A DNA stretch of 64,000 bases from Faecalibacterium sp. I3-3-89 (lineage in GTDB: Bacteria > Bacillota > Clostridia > Oscillospirales > Ruminococcaceae): assembly GCF_023347275.1 (NCBI RefSeq), contig NZ_CP094468.1:1860001-1924000 (forward strand), in the 5' to 3' direction. Below, in pieces: positions 42,673 through 51,352 of this stretch (its first letter is position 1; each line of letters opens with the position of its first letter). The notes below the pieces were generated by a model. The model made no database searches. It saw only the letters and a program-made list of their open reading frames with translations, and had not been told where the DNA came from. Position numbers and translations under genes: made by a program.

Positions 42673-42820
42673 TTGTCTGCACTCTCCTTTTTCAGTGTGT
42701 TTTTGCTGCTTCCAGTATACTCCCCCTGCCCCGAAAAGCCAAGGGGATTCACCCATTCTCTCCCAGCGGAATAGGCTGTACCGAGCCTTGTTCTGATTTT
42801 ACGCAAAGGAGAGTTTTTAT

Positions 42821-45439
42821 ATGGCTACCGGAATCCTGCGCATCCAAGCCTTCGCGGCCCGCCAGTCCAGCCCCATCGAGGGCGTGACCGTCAATGTCAG
42901 CGGCGACGGCTTCACCGCCACCCGTCTCACCGACGCCGAGGGCAATGCCGCCGACGTCACCCTCACCACACCCGCCTGCGCCCTCTCGCTGGACGAGGAC
43001 AACACCACGCAGGCCCCCTACGCGGTCTGCAGCCTTGTGGCCTCCAAACCCGGCTACCGCACCGTCCGCATTCAGGGCGTGCAGGTCTTTCCCGGGCAGG
43101 TGACGCTGGCTCAGCCCGAAATGATCCCCGACACGGAAGAGATTCGGGACCCCCTCAACGCCCCCATTATCATCCCGCCCCACAGCCTCTTCACCGGCAA
43201 CGGCGGCAGCGGCCCGACCCCCGCCCTCGCCTGTGTGCCGAGGGTGCTGGACCGGGTCATCATCCCCAAGAACATCACCGTCCACCTCGGCCGCCCCGCC
43301 GCATCGGCCCAGAACGTCACCGTCTCCTTCCGCAGGTATATCGCCAATGTGGCGTCCAGCGAGGTGTATCCTACCTGGCCTGAGCAGGCCCTCCGCGCCA
43401 ACATCCACTGCCAGATCTCGCTGGCCCTCAACCGCATCTACACCGAGTGGTATCCCAGCAAGGGCTACACCTTCAACATCACCAACTCCACCAGCTACGA
43501 CCAGTACTATGTGCACGGCCGGACCGTGTTCGACGTCATGGTGCGGCTGACGGACGACATCTTCAACACTTATATCCGCAAGACCGGCACCGTCAACCCC
43601 TACTACGCCGAGTACTGCGACGGCAAGAGCGTCACCTGCCCCGGCCTCAAACAGTGGGGCACCGTCACGCTGGCCAATCAGGGCCGGAACGCCCTCAGCA
43701 TCCTCAAATATTACTACGGAAACAACATCGAGATCGTCCGCACGAACAACATCCAGTCCATCCCCCGGAGCTACCCCGGAAGCCCCCTGCGGCAGGGCAG
43801 CACCGGCAGCGCGGTGTTCACCTTACAGCGCCAGCTCAACCGCATCACAAAGGACTACCCCTTCCTCGGGCTGCTGACGGTGGACGGCATCTTCGGCAGC
43901 CGGATGACCGCGACGGTCAAAAAGTTCCAGAAGCAGTTCGGCCTCACCGCCGACGGCGTGGTGGGCCGCAGCACATGGTACAAGATCAGCTACATCTACG
44001 TCTCGGTCAAGGACCTCGCCGAGCTGACCAGCGAGGGGGAGACGTCCAACGGCGCCCTCTCCAACGGCACATGGGACCCCGGCAGCGCGCCCCTCAAGGT
44101 GGGTTCGACCGGCCGGGAGGTGGAGCAGGTGCAGTTCTGGCTGAGCACACTGGCCCAGTACGAGAGCAACATCCCCTCCGTCACGGTGGACGGCATCTTC
44201 GGCAGCGGCACTGCGGCGGCGGTGCGGGCGTTCCAGCGGCGCTACGGCCTGACTGCGGACGGCATCGTGGGGCGGGCCACATGGACCGAGCTGTACGACC
44301 AGTTCCGCAGCATCCAGTCCGACAACGGCACCCCCAACGCCTACCCCGGCTCTGCCCTGCGCCAAGGCAGCAGCGGCCAGAACGTCCGGCTGGTGCAGTT
44401 CTGGCTCAAGATCGCGCGGACGGTCTACCAGAGCCTCAGCAATGTGACGGTGGACGGCATCTTCGGCCCGGCCACGACGGCAGCGGTGCGGCGGTTCCAG
44501 ACCTACTTCGGCCTTGCCAGTGACGGCGTCGTGGGCCGCACGACGTGGAACAAGCTCTACGAGGTCTACAACGACATCGCCAACCGCCTGCTCTCGTCCA
44601 GCCTGCGGCCCGGCGAATATCCGGGCCTGCTGCGCAGCGGCTCCACCGGCACAGCGGTGCGGGAGCTGCAGTTCTACCTCTATCTCATGAGCGCCTACCA
44701 GAGCAGCATCCCCTCCGTCTCCATCGATGGCCGTTTCGGCGCGGCCACCGAGGCCGCCGTCCGGGCCTACCAGCGGTTCGCCGGGCTGACGGTGGACGGC
44801 ATCGTGGGCCGGAAAACATGGGATTCGCTCTACGGAAAAGCCTCGGCTCTCCGCTCCTCCGGGCCTGTGGTCACCCTCAAGCGCCTGCCCTATCCTGGCA
44901 CGCCGCTGACCATCGGCAGCGACAGCAGCGCCGTGCTCTACTACGCCCTGCTTTTGCAGCGCATCGCCTACTATTACGACAGCGTGGCGTCCCCCGCGCT
45001 TTCCAGCCAATACACCCAGGAAACGGCAGACGCCACCGCCAGTGCACAGGAGCTTCTGGGCCTGCCCGCCACCGGCGCAGCCGACGCCGAGACGTGGACG
45101 GCGGTGGAGGCTCTGAGCTTACAGCTGGCGGCCTTTACGCCCAACCCTGACCGGCATCCTGAGCAGGGGCCGGACTACCCGGGCCGGGCCATGAAGGAAG
45201 GCAGCGTGGGGCCTGACGTCAGCCTCATCGAGGGCTGGGTCAACGACCGCTCCCAGCTCTACTGCGAGGAGGACTACGTCACCGACAATGCCTCCTTCGG
45301 TCCGGAGGACACCGCCGCCGTGAAAGAGACGCAGCAGCGGGCGGGCCTTGAGACGAACGGCGTCGTAGACCGGCCCACTTGGGCCGCGCTCCGCGCCCAG
45401 AGCCACACTGCCTGCGACAGCTGCACCGAGGAGGGATGA
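42821..45439 (+). CDS. Cell-wall protein with SleC-like head, SpoIID-like domain and six peptidoglycan-binding repeats
   Basis: 872 residues. The start (ATGILRIQAFAARQ, SPIEGVTVNVSGDG) resembles the carboxypeptidase-regulatory-like head of clostridial spore cortex-lytic proproteins. A SpoIID/LytB-like domain follows (about 150-310, YPTWPEQALRANI and EYCDGKSVTCPGLKQWG). Six PG_binding_1 repeats start near residues 316, 422, 506, 600, 690 and 786, each with a VDGIFGS or similar core and a closing TW. The fifth is degenerate. No signal peptide is apparent. The next gene adds an M15-type peptidase, so the two likely act together on the wall. Confidence 0.85.
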   Translation: MATGILRIQAFAARQSSPIEGVTVNVSGDGFTATRLTDAEGNAADVTLTTPACALSLDEDNTTQAPYAVCSLVASKPGYRTVRIQGVQVFPGQVTLAQPEMIPDTEEIRDPLNAPIIIPPHSLFTGNGGSGPTPALACVPRVLDRVIIPKNITVHLGRPAASAQNVTVSFRRYIANVASSEVYPTWPEQALRANIHCQISLALNRIYTEWYPSKGYTFNITNSTSYDQYYVHGRTVFDVMVRLTDDIFNTYIRKTGTVNPYYAEYCDGKSVTCPGLKQWGTVTLANQGRNALSILKYYYGNNIEIVRTNNIQSIPRSYPGSPLRQGSTGSAVFTLQRQLNRITKDYPFLGLLTVDGIFGSRMTATVKKFQKQFGLTADGVVGRSTWYKISYIYVSVKDLAELTSEGETSNGALSNGTWDPGSAPLKVGSTGREVEQVQFWLSTLAQYESNIPSVTVDGIFGSGTAAAVRAFQRRYGLTADGIVGRATWTELYDQFRSIQSDNGTPNAYPGSALRQGSSGQNVRLVQFWLKIARTVYQSLSNVTVDGIFGPATTAAVRRFQTYFGLASDGVVGRTTWNKLYEVYNDIANRLLSSSLRPGEYPGLLRSGSTGTAVRELQFYLYLMSAYQSSIPSVSIDGRFGAATEAAVRAYQRFAGLTVDGIVGRKTWDSLYGKASALRSSGPVVTLKRLPYPGTPLTIGSDSSAVLYYALLLQRIAYYYDSVASPALSSQYTQETADATASAQELLGLPATGAADAETWTAVEALSLQLAAFTPNPDRHPEQGPDYPGRAMKEGSVGPDVSLIEGWVNDRSQLYCEEDYVTDNASFGPEDTAAVKETQQRAGLETNGVVDRPTWAALRAQSHTACDSCTEEG

Positions 45440-45442
45440 GAG

Positions 45443-46135
45443 ATGGCACGCTTACTGGTCTATGATGCCTACGAGAACAAGGTCTACACCTATTCCAGCC
45501 TGAACGAAAACGACCCCATGCCCTACAGCACCGGAACGACCCTGACCGTCCGGGAGTTCCGGGGCAGGTCCAACAGTCCGGTGCTTTGGACGACCATTGC
45601 GGCCATGGAGGCATGGAACCTGACCCGCCGCAAGTACGGCAGAGGCATCCCGGTGGGGTACGCCTTCCGCCGCATCTGGGAGGGCGGCCACGGCACCCGC
45701 AGCCAGCACTACGCAGGCGTGTCCTTCGATGTGGGGCAGCGCCTCAGCCAGACCCAGCGCACTGCCATCTACAGAGCCGCCCGCTCCACCGGGGCGTGGG
45801 GCTACGTCGAGCCGCTGAGCCAGACCCCCACATGGGTGCACCTCGACCGGCGCTACGGCACCCCCGCCTGCAGCGGCACCACGGCGGGCTACCCCACCCT
45901 CCGCAGGGGGAGCCGGGGCTGCTACGTCATGATCCTTCAGGATGCCCTCTCGACGCTGGGCTACCAGACCGGCAGCCGCATCGACGGCATCTTCGGCAGC
46001 CGGACGGAGGAAGCCCTCCGGGGCTATCAGCGCCGCACCAGCCTCCGCGTGGACGGCGTCTGCGGCTGCAACAGCTGGAAAAAGATCTCCACCGCCGTGC
46101 TGGGCGTGGGACGAACCAGAACGACCATTGATTGA
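45443..46135 (+). CDS. M15-type zinc peptidase with C-terminal peptidoglycan-binding domain
   Basis: 230 residues. The N-terminal domain has GTRSQHYAGVSFDVGQ, the SxHxxGxAxD zinc motif of D,D-/L,D-peptidases, and WVHLD as the distal His site. The C-terminal 75 residues form a PG_binding_1 domain (GCYVMILQDAL, RIDGIFGSRTEEAL, NSWKKI). The start is 3 bases after the preceding stop. No signal peptide is seen, as in the partner, which is unusual for wall enzymes. Exact bond cleaved cannot be read from sequence. Confidence 0.85.
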   Translation: MARLLVYDAYENKVYTYSSLNENDPMPYSTGTTLTVREFRGRSNSPVLWTTIAAMEAWNLTRRKYGRGIPVGYAFRRIWEGGHGTRSQHYAGVSFDVGQRLSQTQRTAIYRAARSTGAWGYVEPLSQTPTWVHLDRRYGTPACSGTTAGYPTLRRGSRGCYVMILQDALSTLGYQTGSRIDGIFGSRTEEALRGYQRRTSLRVDGVCGCNSWKKISTAVLGVGRTRTTID

Positions 46136-46160
46136 TTTTCATATATAGTAGCAGAAAACA

Positions 46161-46236
46161 AAAAGGCTGCTGCAAAGTACGACCTCTCCGGCACAGCAAA
46201 GCCGTGACGGAGAGGTTGCTTGCAGCAGTCTCTTAT
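46161..46236. terminator. Nested hairpin (repeat-derived terminator) between convergent genes
   Basis: Outer arms GCTGCTGCAA/TTGCAGCAG surround CCTCTCCGGCAC/GTGACGGAGAGG, the second pair being a half copy of the intergenic repeat family. A T-rich run follows on the plus strand, so it probably ends the wall-protein operon, and may end sir2 as well. Confidence 0.65.
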
Positions 46237-46245
46237 TTTTATGGT

Positions 46246-46971
46246 TCAATCCTCCAGCACCACATCCTCGCGGAGCACCTGCCCGATGGGCTTTGCGATG
46301 CACAGGTCGGCTTCGGCGTCTGCGCCCGTAGGCTGCATATTGATGACCACGAGGTGGTCGCCCCGGAAATAGCGGATGAGGCCCGCCGCCGGGTAGACCA
46401 CAAGGCTGGTGCCGCCGATGATGAGGGTGTCGGCATGACGGATGGCCGAGACAGCCCCGGACAGTACCTGCTCGTCGAGGCCCTCTTCATAAAGGACCAC
46501 GTCCGGCTTGACGATGCCGCCGCACTTGGGGCAGCGGGGCACACCGGTGCTGTTGGCGATGAAGTCCACGCCGTAGAACGCGCCGCAGTTCACGCAGTAG
46601 TTGCGCAGCGTGCTGCCGTGCAGCTCGTATACCTTCTGTGACCCTGCGGCCTGATGGAGGCCGTCGATGTTCTGGGTGATGACGGCCTTCAGCTTTCCCT
46701 CCCGCTCGAGCTTGGCCAGACGGAGGTGGGCCGCGTTGGGCTTTGCGCCCCGGACAATGAGCTTATCGCGGTAGAAGCGGTAAAACTCCTCGGGGTGCGT
46801 TTCCCAGAAGGTGTGGCTCAGGATGGTCTCGGGCGGGTAGTCGTATTTCTGATGGTAGAGGCCGTCCACGCTGCGGAAATCCGGGATGCCGCTCTCGGTG
46901 GACACACCTGCACCGCCAAAAAAGACGATGTTCTGGCTCTGCGAAATGATTTTTTCTAACTTTTCAACCAT
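46246..46971 (-). CDS. NAD-dependent protein deacylase of the Sir2 family
   Basis: 241-residue sirtuin removing acyl groups from lysines with NAD+. Motifs: GGAGVSTESGIPDFRS, TQNIDGLHQ with the catalytic His in ELHGSTLRNYC, and two zinc CxxC pairs (CVNC, CPKC). The start ATG 46971 has AGAGGTG 7 bases upstream. It lies 76 bases downstream of nnrD on the same strand, coupling two NAD-related functions. The class is the bacterial CobB/SrtN type. Confidence 0.95.
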   Translation of the reverse strand: MVEKLEKIISQSQNIVFFGGAGVSTESGIPDFRSVDGLYHQKYDYPPETILSHTFWETHPEEFYRFYRDKLIVRGAKPNAAHLRLAKLEREGKLKAVITQNIDGLHQAAGSQKVYELHGSTLRNYCVNCGAFYGVDFIANSTGVPRCPKCGGIVKPDVVLYEEGLDEQVLSGAVSAIRHADTLIIGGTSLVVYPAAGLIRYFRGDHLVVINMQPTGADAEADLCIAKPIGQVLREDVVLED

Positions 46972-47047
46972 ATTCAACACCTCTTTTGTATTACTTGCCG
47001 GAAAACGACTTAAAATTTTGTATATTCTGCGCGTCATTCTCCACGTT

Positions 47048-47947
47048 TCAGCGGTCGTTCTCCGCAAACATCTGCCCCAGCTGGGGAAAAATGTCCTGCG
47101 GGAGCATTCCATACTCGCCCCTCCGGGCAGCAGCCCGGTCGGCGGCGGCACCGTGGAGCCAGACCGCGCAGGCGGCGGCATCGTAGGCAGGCAGGCCGCA
47201 GGCCAGCAGGGCCGACGTCATACCGGCCAGCACATCGCCGCTGCCGCCCCGGGCGAGGCCCGGGTTGCCGGTGGGATTGATGCAGGCCCGCCCATCCGGC
47301 CCGGCGACCACGGTCCGCGCTCCCTTCAGCACCACGACCGCGTTCCATTGGGCGGCATACCGCCGGGCGATGCCCTCCCGGTCGGCTTGGACCGCCTCCA
47401 CCGAAAGCCCGGTCAACCGGGACATCTCGCCCGGGTGGGGCGTCAGGATCAGCTCTTTTGCCGGGCGGGGCAGCTCCTCGCCCCCATTCATGAGGCTGGC
47501 AGCAGCGTTCAGGCCGTCGGCATCCAGCACCGCACTGCCCGAAAAACCGGTGAGCAGCTTCTTCACCAGCGTCCGCGTCTCAGCGGCGCGGGCGCTGCTC
47601 TGGGCCAGATACCCCAGCCCCGGCCCGATGAGAAGGACGGTGGCCTTCTGCCGGAGGATGCGGGGGATGCTCTGGGGCGAGATGCCCCCCTCTGCCCCCG
47701 GCTCACAGGGGCAGAGACAGCATTCCGGCAGGCGGGCCGCTACCGCCGCCATCACCGGCTCGACGCTGGCCAGCGTGACGATGCCCGCGCCGGTGCGCAG
47801 GGCACCCTCCACGGTCAGCGCCGCAGCACCCCGGTAGCAGGCACTGCCCGCCACCGCCAGCACTGCCCCGAAGCTGCCCTTGTTGCTCTCGCGGCCCCGC
47901 TTCGGGATGCGGGACCAGACAGATCCAGCGGTGATGTCCGGTGTCAT
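47048..47947 (-). CDS. nnrD: ADP-dependent NAD(P)H-hydrate dehydratase
   Basis: Repairs hydrated NADH and NADPH. The 299-residue protein has the ribokinase-like fold with GSFGAVLAVAGSACYRGAA, LLIGPGLGY, LILTPHPGEMSRL and GNPGLARGGSGDVLAG, which holds the catalytic Asp. The epimerase half (YjeF N-terminal) is absent from this protein. The ATG at 47947 is 2 bases after the previous stop, with GGAGG 7 bases upstream. sir2 follows. Confidence 0.92.
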   Translation of the reverse strand: MTPDITAGSVWSRIPKRGRESNKGSFGAVLAVAGSACYRGAAALTVEGALRTGAGIVTLASVEPVMAAVAARLPECCLCPCEPGAEGGISPQSIPRILRQKATVLLIGPGLGYLAQSSARAAETRTLVKKLLTGFSGSAVLDADGLNAAASLMNGGEELPRPAKELILTPHPGEMSRLTGLSVEAVQADREGIARRYAAQWNAVVVLKGARTVVAGPDGRACINPTGNPGLARGGSGDVLAGMTSALLACGLPAYDAAACAVWLHGAAADRAAARRGEYGMLPQDIFPQLGQMFAENDR

Positions 47948-47949
47948 GC

Positions 47950-50568
47950 TCACGCCTCCCCCTGAATGTAGCGCTTGATCTCTTTTTCTACGTCCTGCAC
48001 CTCTTGGTGGAACATCCGGGCCGAGACGCGGAGCGCACCGTGGCCCAGAATGATGACCTGCTCCATACCGTCGGAGGTCGCCACCCGCACCCGGCGGTTC
48101 CTGCCGATCTCATGGGTAACGCGCTCGATGAACATATCCGCCGTCTCGGCCTCTTTCGTATAGACGACATGGATGTTGTGATACTCCTCGATGCTGCCGG
48201 GGCTGCCCGGTACGCGGTAGGCGTCAAAGACGAGGATGAGGACGCACTTCTTGAAGCCCTGATAGTTGCAAAGAATGTCCATCAGCCGGTGGCGGGCGGC
48301 GTCGAGGCTCTCCTTGGCGAGTGCATTCAGCTCGTCCCACGCGAAGATGATGTTGTAGCCGTCCACCAGCAGGTATTCCGGCGCGATCTCCCACTGTTCG
48401 GCGGCAAAATCGGGCCGCTCCTTCTTCTGCACCGGGCGAAACGCCGCCAGCGGATCCCGCTTGATGGGGCCATAGGTGCGCTCGAAGATCTTCAGCAGCT
48501 CGGCGTCCTCTTCCAGCGTGGCACGGTACGCGGCCATCCGGCGGGGCCGGGCGGCGCTCTCTTCTGCCGTCGGGGCGGTGTGGCCCCAGCCGCTGTCCAC
48601 GTGCATATGGCTGCGCACCTGTTCCCACGGCACGACGAAGCCCGCGCCGTGGGAGCAGAAGACCGAATCGGCGGGGTTGTCCAAGTCGTGCTCCGGCTCA
48701 TAGCCCGCCGCCGCGATGACCTCCGCCGCATTGTGGCAGGGGCGGTAGCCGTCCAGCGTCAGGCTCAGATGTCCCCGGCCCCGGCTGTAGCTCACCACCT
48801 CCATCGGGTAGCTGCGCATGGCTGCCACCGGCGCAAAGCCGGTGAGAGTGGCCGTCTGGCCGTCGGGGGCGGTCTCGGGCGGGTCGAAGCTGCCCTCCAT
48901 CCGCTGGATGTCGCTCATGGCCCGGCCAATGTTCTCCGCAGGCACTTCCAGCCGGAAGGAATACCACGGCTCGAGGAGCTGGGTCTTTTTGATCTGGTCT
49001 GCCATCATCAGGCCCTGCCGCACGGCGCGGTAGGTGGCCTGACGGAAGTCGCCGCCCTCGGTGTGCTTGAGGTGGGCGCGGCCCGCGATAAGGGTGATCT
49101 TCATGTCCGTCAGCGGTGCGCCCATGAGGACGCCGACATGCTGCTTTTCTTCCAGATGCGTCAGCACGAGGCGCTGCCAGTTCTTGTCCAGCTCCTCTTC
49201 CCGGCAGTCGGCGGCAAACTGCATCCCGCTGCCCCGGGGCAGCGGCTCCAGCTTCAGATGGACCTCGGCGTAGTGGCGCAGCGGCTCATAATGGCCCACG
49301 CCCTCGATGGCCTCCGTTATCGTTTCCTTATATAGTATGCCGCCGGAATCGAATTCCACGTCCAGCCCATACCGCTCCGCCAACAGGCTTTTCAGTACCT
49401 CGAGCTGGATCTCGCCCATGAGCTGGACGTGGATCTCGCCCAGCGTCTCGTTCCAGACGACGTGGAGCTGCGGCTCTTCCTCTTCCAGACGGTGGAGCCT
49501 GCCCAGCGCGGCATGGACGTCCGCGCCCTCGGGCAGGCAGACCCGGTAGCTCAGCACCGGTTCCAGCACCGGGAGGTCGCTGTCCCGCTCGGCGCCGAGG
49601 CCGGTGCCGGGGCGGGCCTTGGTCAGGCCGGTGACGGCGCAGACCTGTCCCGGCCCGATGGCCTCTGCCAGCGTATACTTTGCACCCGAATAGAGCCGCA
49701 GCTGGTTGGCCTTTTCGGCCCAAGGCTCTCCGTCCGCTTCGCCGGTGAGCTGGGCCTTGACCTTCAGCTCCCCGCCCGTGACCCGCAGCCACGTCAGCCG
49801 CTCGCCCCGCTCATCCTGCGAGACCTTGAACACCCGGGCACCAAAGGCTTCCAGCGCCGGGGCGGCACGGGTGTATCTGTCAAGCCCCTCCAGCAGCTCA
49901 TCCACGCCCTGCAATCCGCCTGCGTTCTCCCGCTGAAGGGCCACGCCGAACCAGCAGGGAAAGACGTGCCGCCGGGCGATGGCGGGGATGATGTCCTCCG
50001 CCGTCAGGCCGCCTGCGTCCAGCATCGTCTCCATCAGGCGCTCGTCGCAGAGGGCCAGTGCCTCGTCCCGTTCGGCCTGCGGGGCACCGAAGTCCACGAA
50101 GCCCTCGCCCAGACGGCGGGAAAGCTGCCCCAGAAGGGCTTCTTTCCCCGGTCCGGGCAGGTCCATCTTGTTGATAAAGACGAAGGTGGGGATATGATAC
50201 CGCCGCAGCAGACGCCAGAGGGTCTCGGTGTGGCTCTGGACGCCGTCGGTGCCGCTGACGACCAGCACCGCGTAGTCCAGCACCTGCAGCGTCCGCTCTG
50301 TCTCGGTGGAAAAATCCACATGGCCGGGGGTGTCCAGCAGGGTGATGCCGGTGCGGCCCGTCTTCAGCAGGGCCTGCTTGGAAAAGATCGTGATGCCCCG
50401 CGCTTTTTCCAGCGTATCGGTGTCGAGGAAGGCATCCTTGTTGTCCACCCGGCCCAGCCTGCGGATGCTGCCCGCACGGTAGAGCATTGCTTCGGAGAGA
50501 GTGGTCTTGCCGGAGTCTACATGGGCGAGGATGCCCACCACCAGCTGTTTTTCGCTTTTTTCCGCCAT
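47950..50568 (-). CDS. TetM-like ribosomal GTPase fused to a Rae1/YacP-type NYN nuclease domain
   Basis: 872 residues. The first about 650 residues are an EF-G-like translational GTPase of the ribosome-protection type: P-loop AHVDSGKTT (residues 15-23), LLDTPGHVDFS, FINKMDLPGPG, then domains II to V. Residues 732-872 form a PIN/NYN nuclease domain like B. subtilis Rae1: LLVDGYNIIFAW (Asp736), LVFDAYRV (Asp782), KEAETADMFIER (Asp811) and ATSDGMEQ (Asp833), so all acidic sites are present. Rae1 cuts mRNA in the ribosomal A site. The frame is continuous without a shift. Whether it gives tetracycline resistance cannot be inferred. nnrD follows. Confidence 0.9.
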   Translation of the reverse strand: MAEKSEKQLVVGILAHVDSGKTTLSEAMLYRAGSIRRLGRVDNKDAFLDTDTLEKARGITIFSKQALLKTGRTGITLLDTPGHVDFSTETERTLQVLDYAVLVVSGTDGVQSHTETLWRLLRRYHIPTFVFINKMDLPGPGKEALLGQLSRRLGEGFVDFGAPQAERDEALALCDERLMETMLDAGGLTAEDIIPAIARRHVFPCWFGVALQRENAGGLQGVDELLEGLDRYTRAAPALEAFGARVFKVSQDERGERLTWLRVTGGELKVKAQLTGEADGEPWAEKANQLRLYSGAKYTLAEAIGPGQVCAVTGLTKARPGTGLGAERDSDLPVLEPVLSYRVCLPEGADVHAALGRLHRLEEEEPQLHVVWNETLGEIHVQLMGEIQLEVLKSLLAERYGLDVEFDSGGILYKETITEAIEGVGHYEPLRHYAEVHLKLEPLPRGSGMQFAADCREEELDKNWQRLVLTHLEEKQHVGVLMGAPLTDMKITLIAGRAHLKHTEGGDFRQATYRAVRQGLMMADQIKKTQLLEPWYSFRLEVPAENIGRAMSDIQRMEGSFDPPETAPDGQTATLTGFAPVAAMRSYPMEVVSYSRGRGHLSLTLDGYRPCHNAAEVIAAAGYEPEHDLDNPADSVFCSHGAGFVVPWEQVRSHMHVDSGWGHTAPTAEESAARPRRMAAYRATLEEDAELLKIFERTYGPIKRDPLAAFRPVQKKERPDFAAEQWEIAPEYLLVDGYNIIFAWDELNALAKESLDAARHRLMDILCNYQGFKKCVLILVFDAYRVPGSPGSIEEYHNIHVVYTKEAETADMFIERVTHEIGRNRRVRVATSDGMEQVIILGHGALRVSARMFHQEVQDVEKEIKRYIQGEA

Positions 50569-50579
50569 GTCTTCCGCCC

Positions 50580-50999
50580 TCACACTGCGCCTGCGATGAG
50601 GCTGATGATGAGCAGCGCTGCGCCCAAGAGCAAATTCGAAAGCATACTGCAATAGATGCGTTCCTCCGGCTCCAACTCCTCGAAGGAGACGATGCGCTCG
50701 TCCGCAAAGTCCACGATGGACTTGGTGGCGTGGAGCTTCTTCTTTTTGCCCATGTCCTTGAACTCCTCGCCCAGATGGTGGACGGTCACGCCGTCCAGAC
50801 GGAGGTAATTCACCCACGCCCACGCCAGCAGCACGACGCCCAGCAGCAGGGCCGGGGCCTGCCACATCGTGAATCTGCCGTCGCTGACGTAGCGGTCCCA
50901 CAGCAGCATCAGGACGGCCACGACCGACACCCGGGTGACGGATTTATACAGAACGGGGCGGAACATATATTTTTGATACATCGAGATCAGCTTTTTCAT
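50580..50999 (-). CDS. Small membrane protein of unknown function
   Basis: 139 residues: a basic start (MKKLISMYQKYMFRP), membrane helices near 22-40 and 48-64, a charged cytoplasmic part (GEEFKDMGKKKKLHA) and a final helix (YCSMLSNLLLGAALLIISLI). I do not recognise the family. AAGGAG precedes the ATG. It ends 11 bases before the GTPase-nuclease gene and is probably co-transcribed with it, nnrD and sir2. Confidence 0.75.
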   Translation of the reverse strand: MKKLISMYQKYMFRPVLYKSVTRVSVVAVLMLLWDRYVSDGRFTMWQAPALLLGVVLLAWAWVNYLRLDGVTVHHLGEEFKDMGKKKKLHATKSIVDFADERIVSFEELEPEERIYCSMLSNLLLGAALLIISLIAGAV

Positions 51000-51213
51000 C
51001 CAAGGACGCTCCTTTTATAGAAGTAACATTCTTTTTTATTGTAGCATGATTTTGTGAAAAAAGATAGCCGCTTTGCGTTTTCCAACTTTCGTTGTATCCA
51101 TCTTTCGTCCTGCAAAAGTACGACTTCTTTTCATTCTTTACCGTTTTTTTGCCGTCATTTTTCAGAGAAAAGCATCCGTTACTATTTTGTTTTTATTTTA
51201 GGGCTGTATGTCA

Positions 51214-51242
51214 TTGACTTCTTTTGCCCACAATGTTAGAAT
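51214..51242 (+). promoter_or_regulatory. Promoter of binding-protein gene 1
   Basis: -35 TTGACT (51214-51219), 17-base spacer, -10 TAGAAT (51237-51242). The same -35 and -10 hexamers recur in front of gene 2. The earlier part of the 51000-51213 gap is AT-rich without a gene. Confidence 0.75.
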
Positions 51243-51248
51243 ACGAAA

Positions 51249-51301
51249 GGTGCGGCCCCGGGCGCTTTGTGCGTTTTGGCACCCGGAGCGCGCCGTTTTT
51301 T
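51249..51301 (+). terminator. Leader terminator hairpin of binding-protein gene 1
   Basis: GGTGCGGCCCCGGGCGC pairs with GCACCCGGAGCGCGCC (three G-U pairs and one bulge), then GTTTTTTG. It begins at the predicted start of transcription and ends 52 bases before the ATG. Confidence 0.75.
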
Positions 51302-51352
51302 GCATTTAGGATAGGAAAAAAGGAAAACAATATCTCGGAGGAGCGTATCTCA

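Noticed and set aside
47950..50568. Calling the GTPase-nuclease gene a tetracycline resistance gene
   Set aside because: The GTPase resembles TetM-type proteins, but resistance depends on domain IV tip residues that I cannot score by eye, and the nuclease fusion suggests another job.
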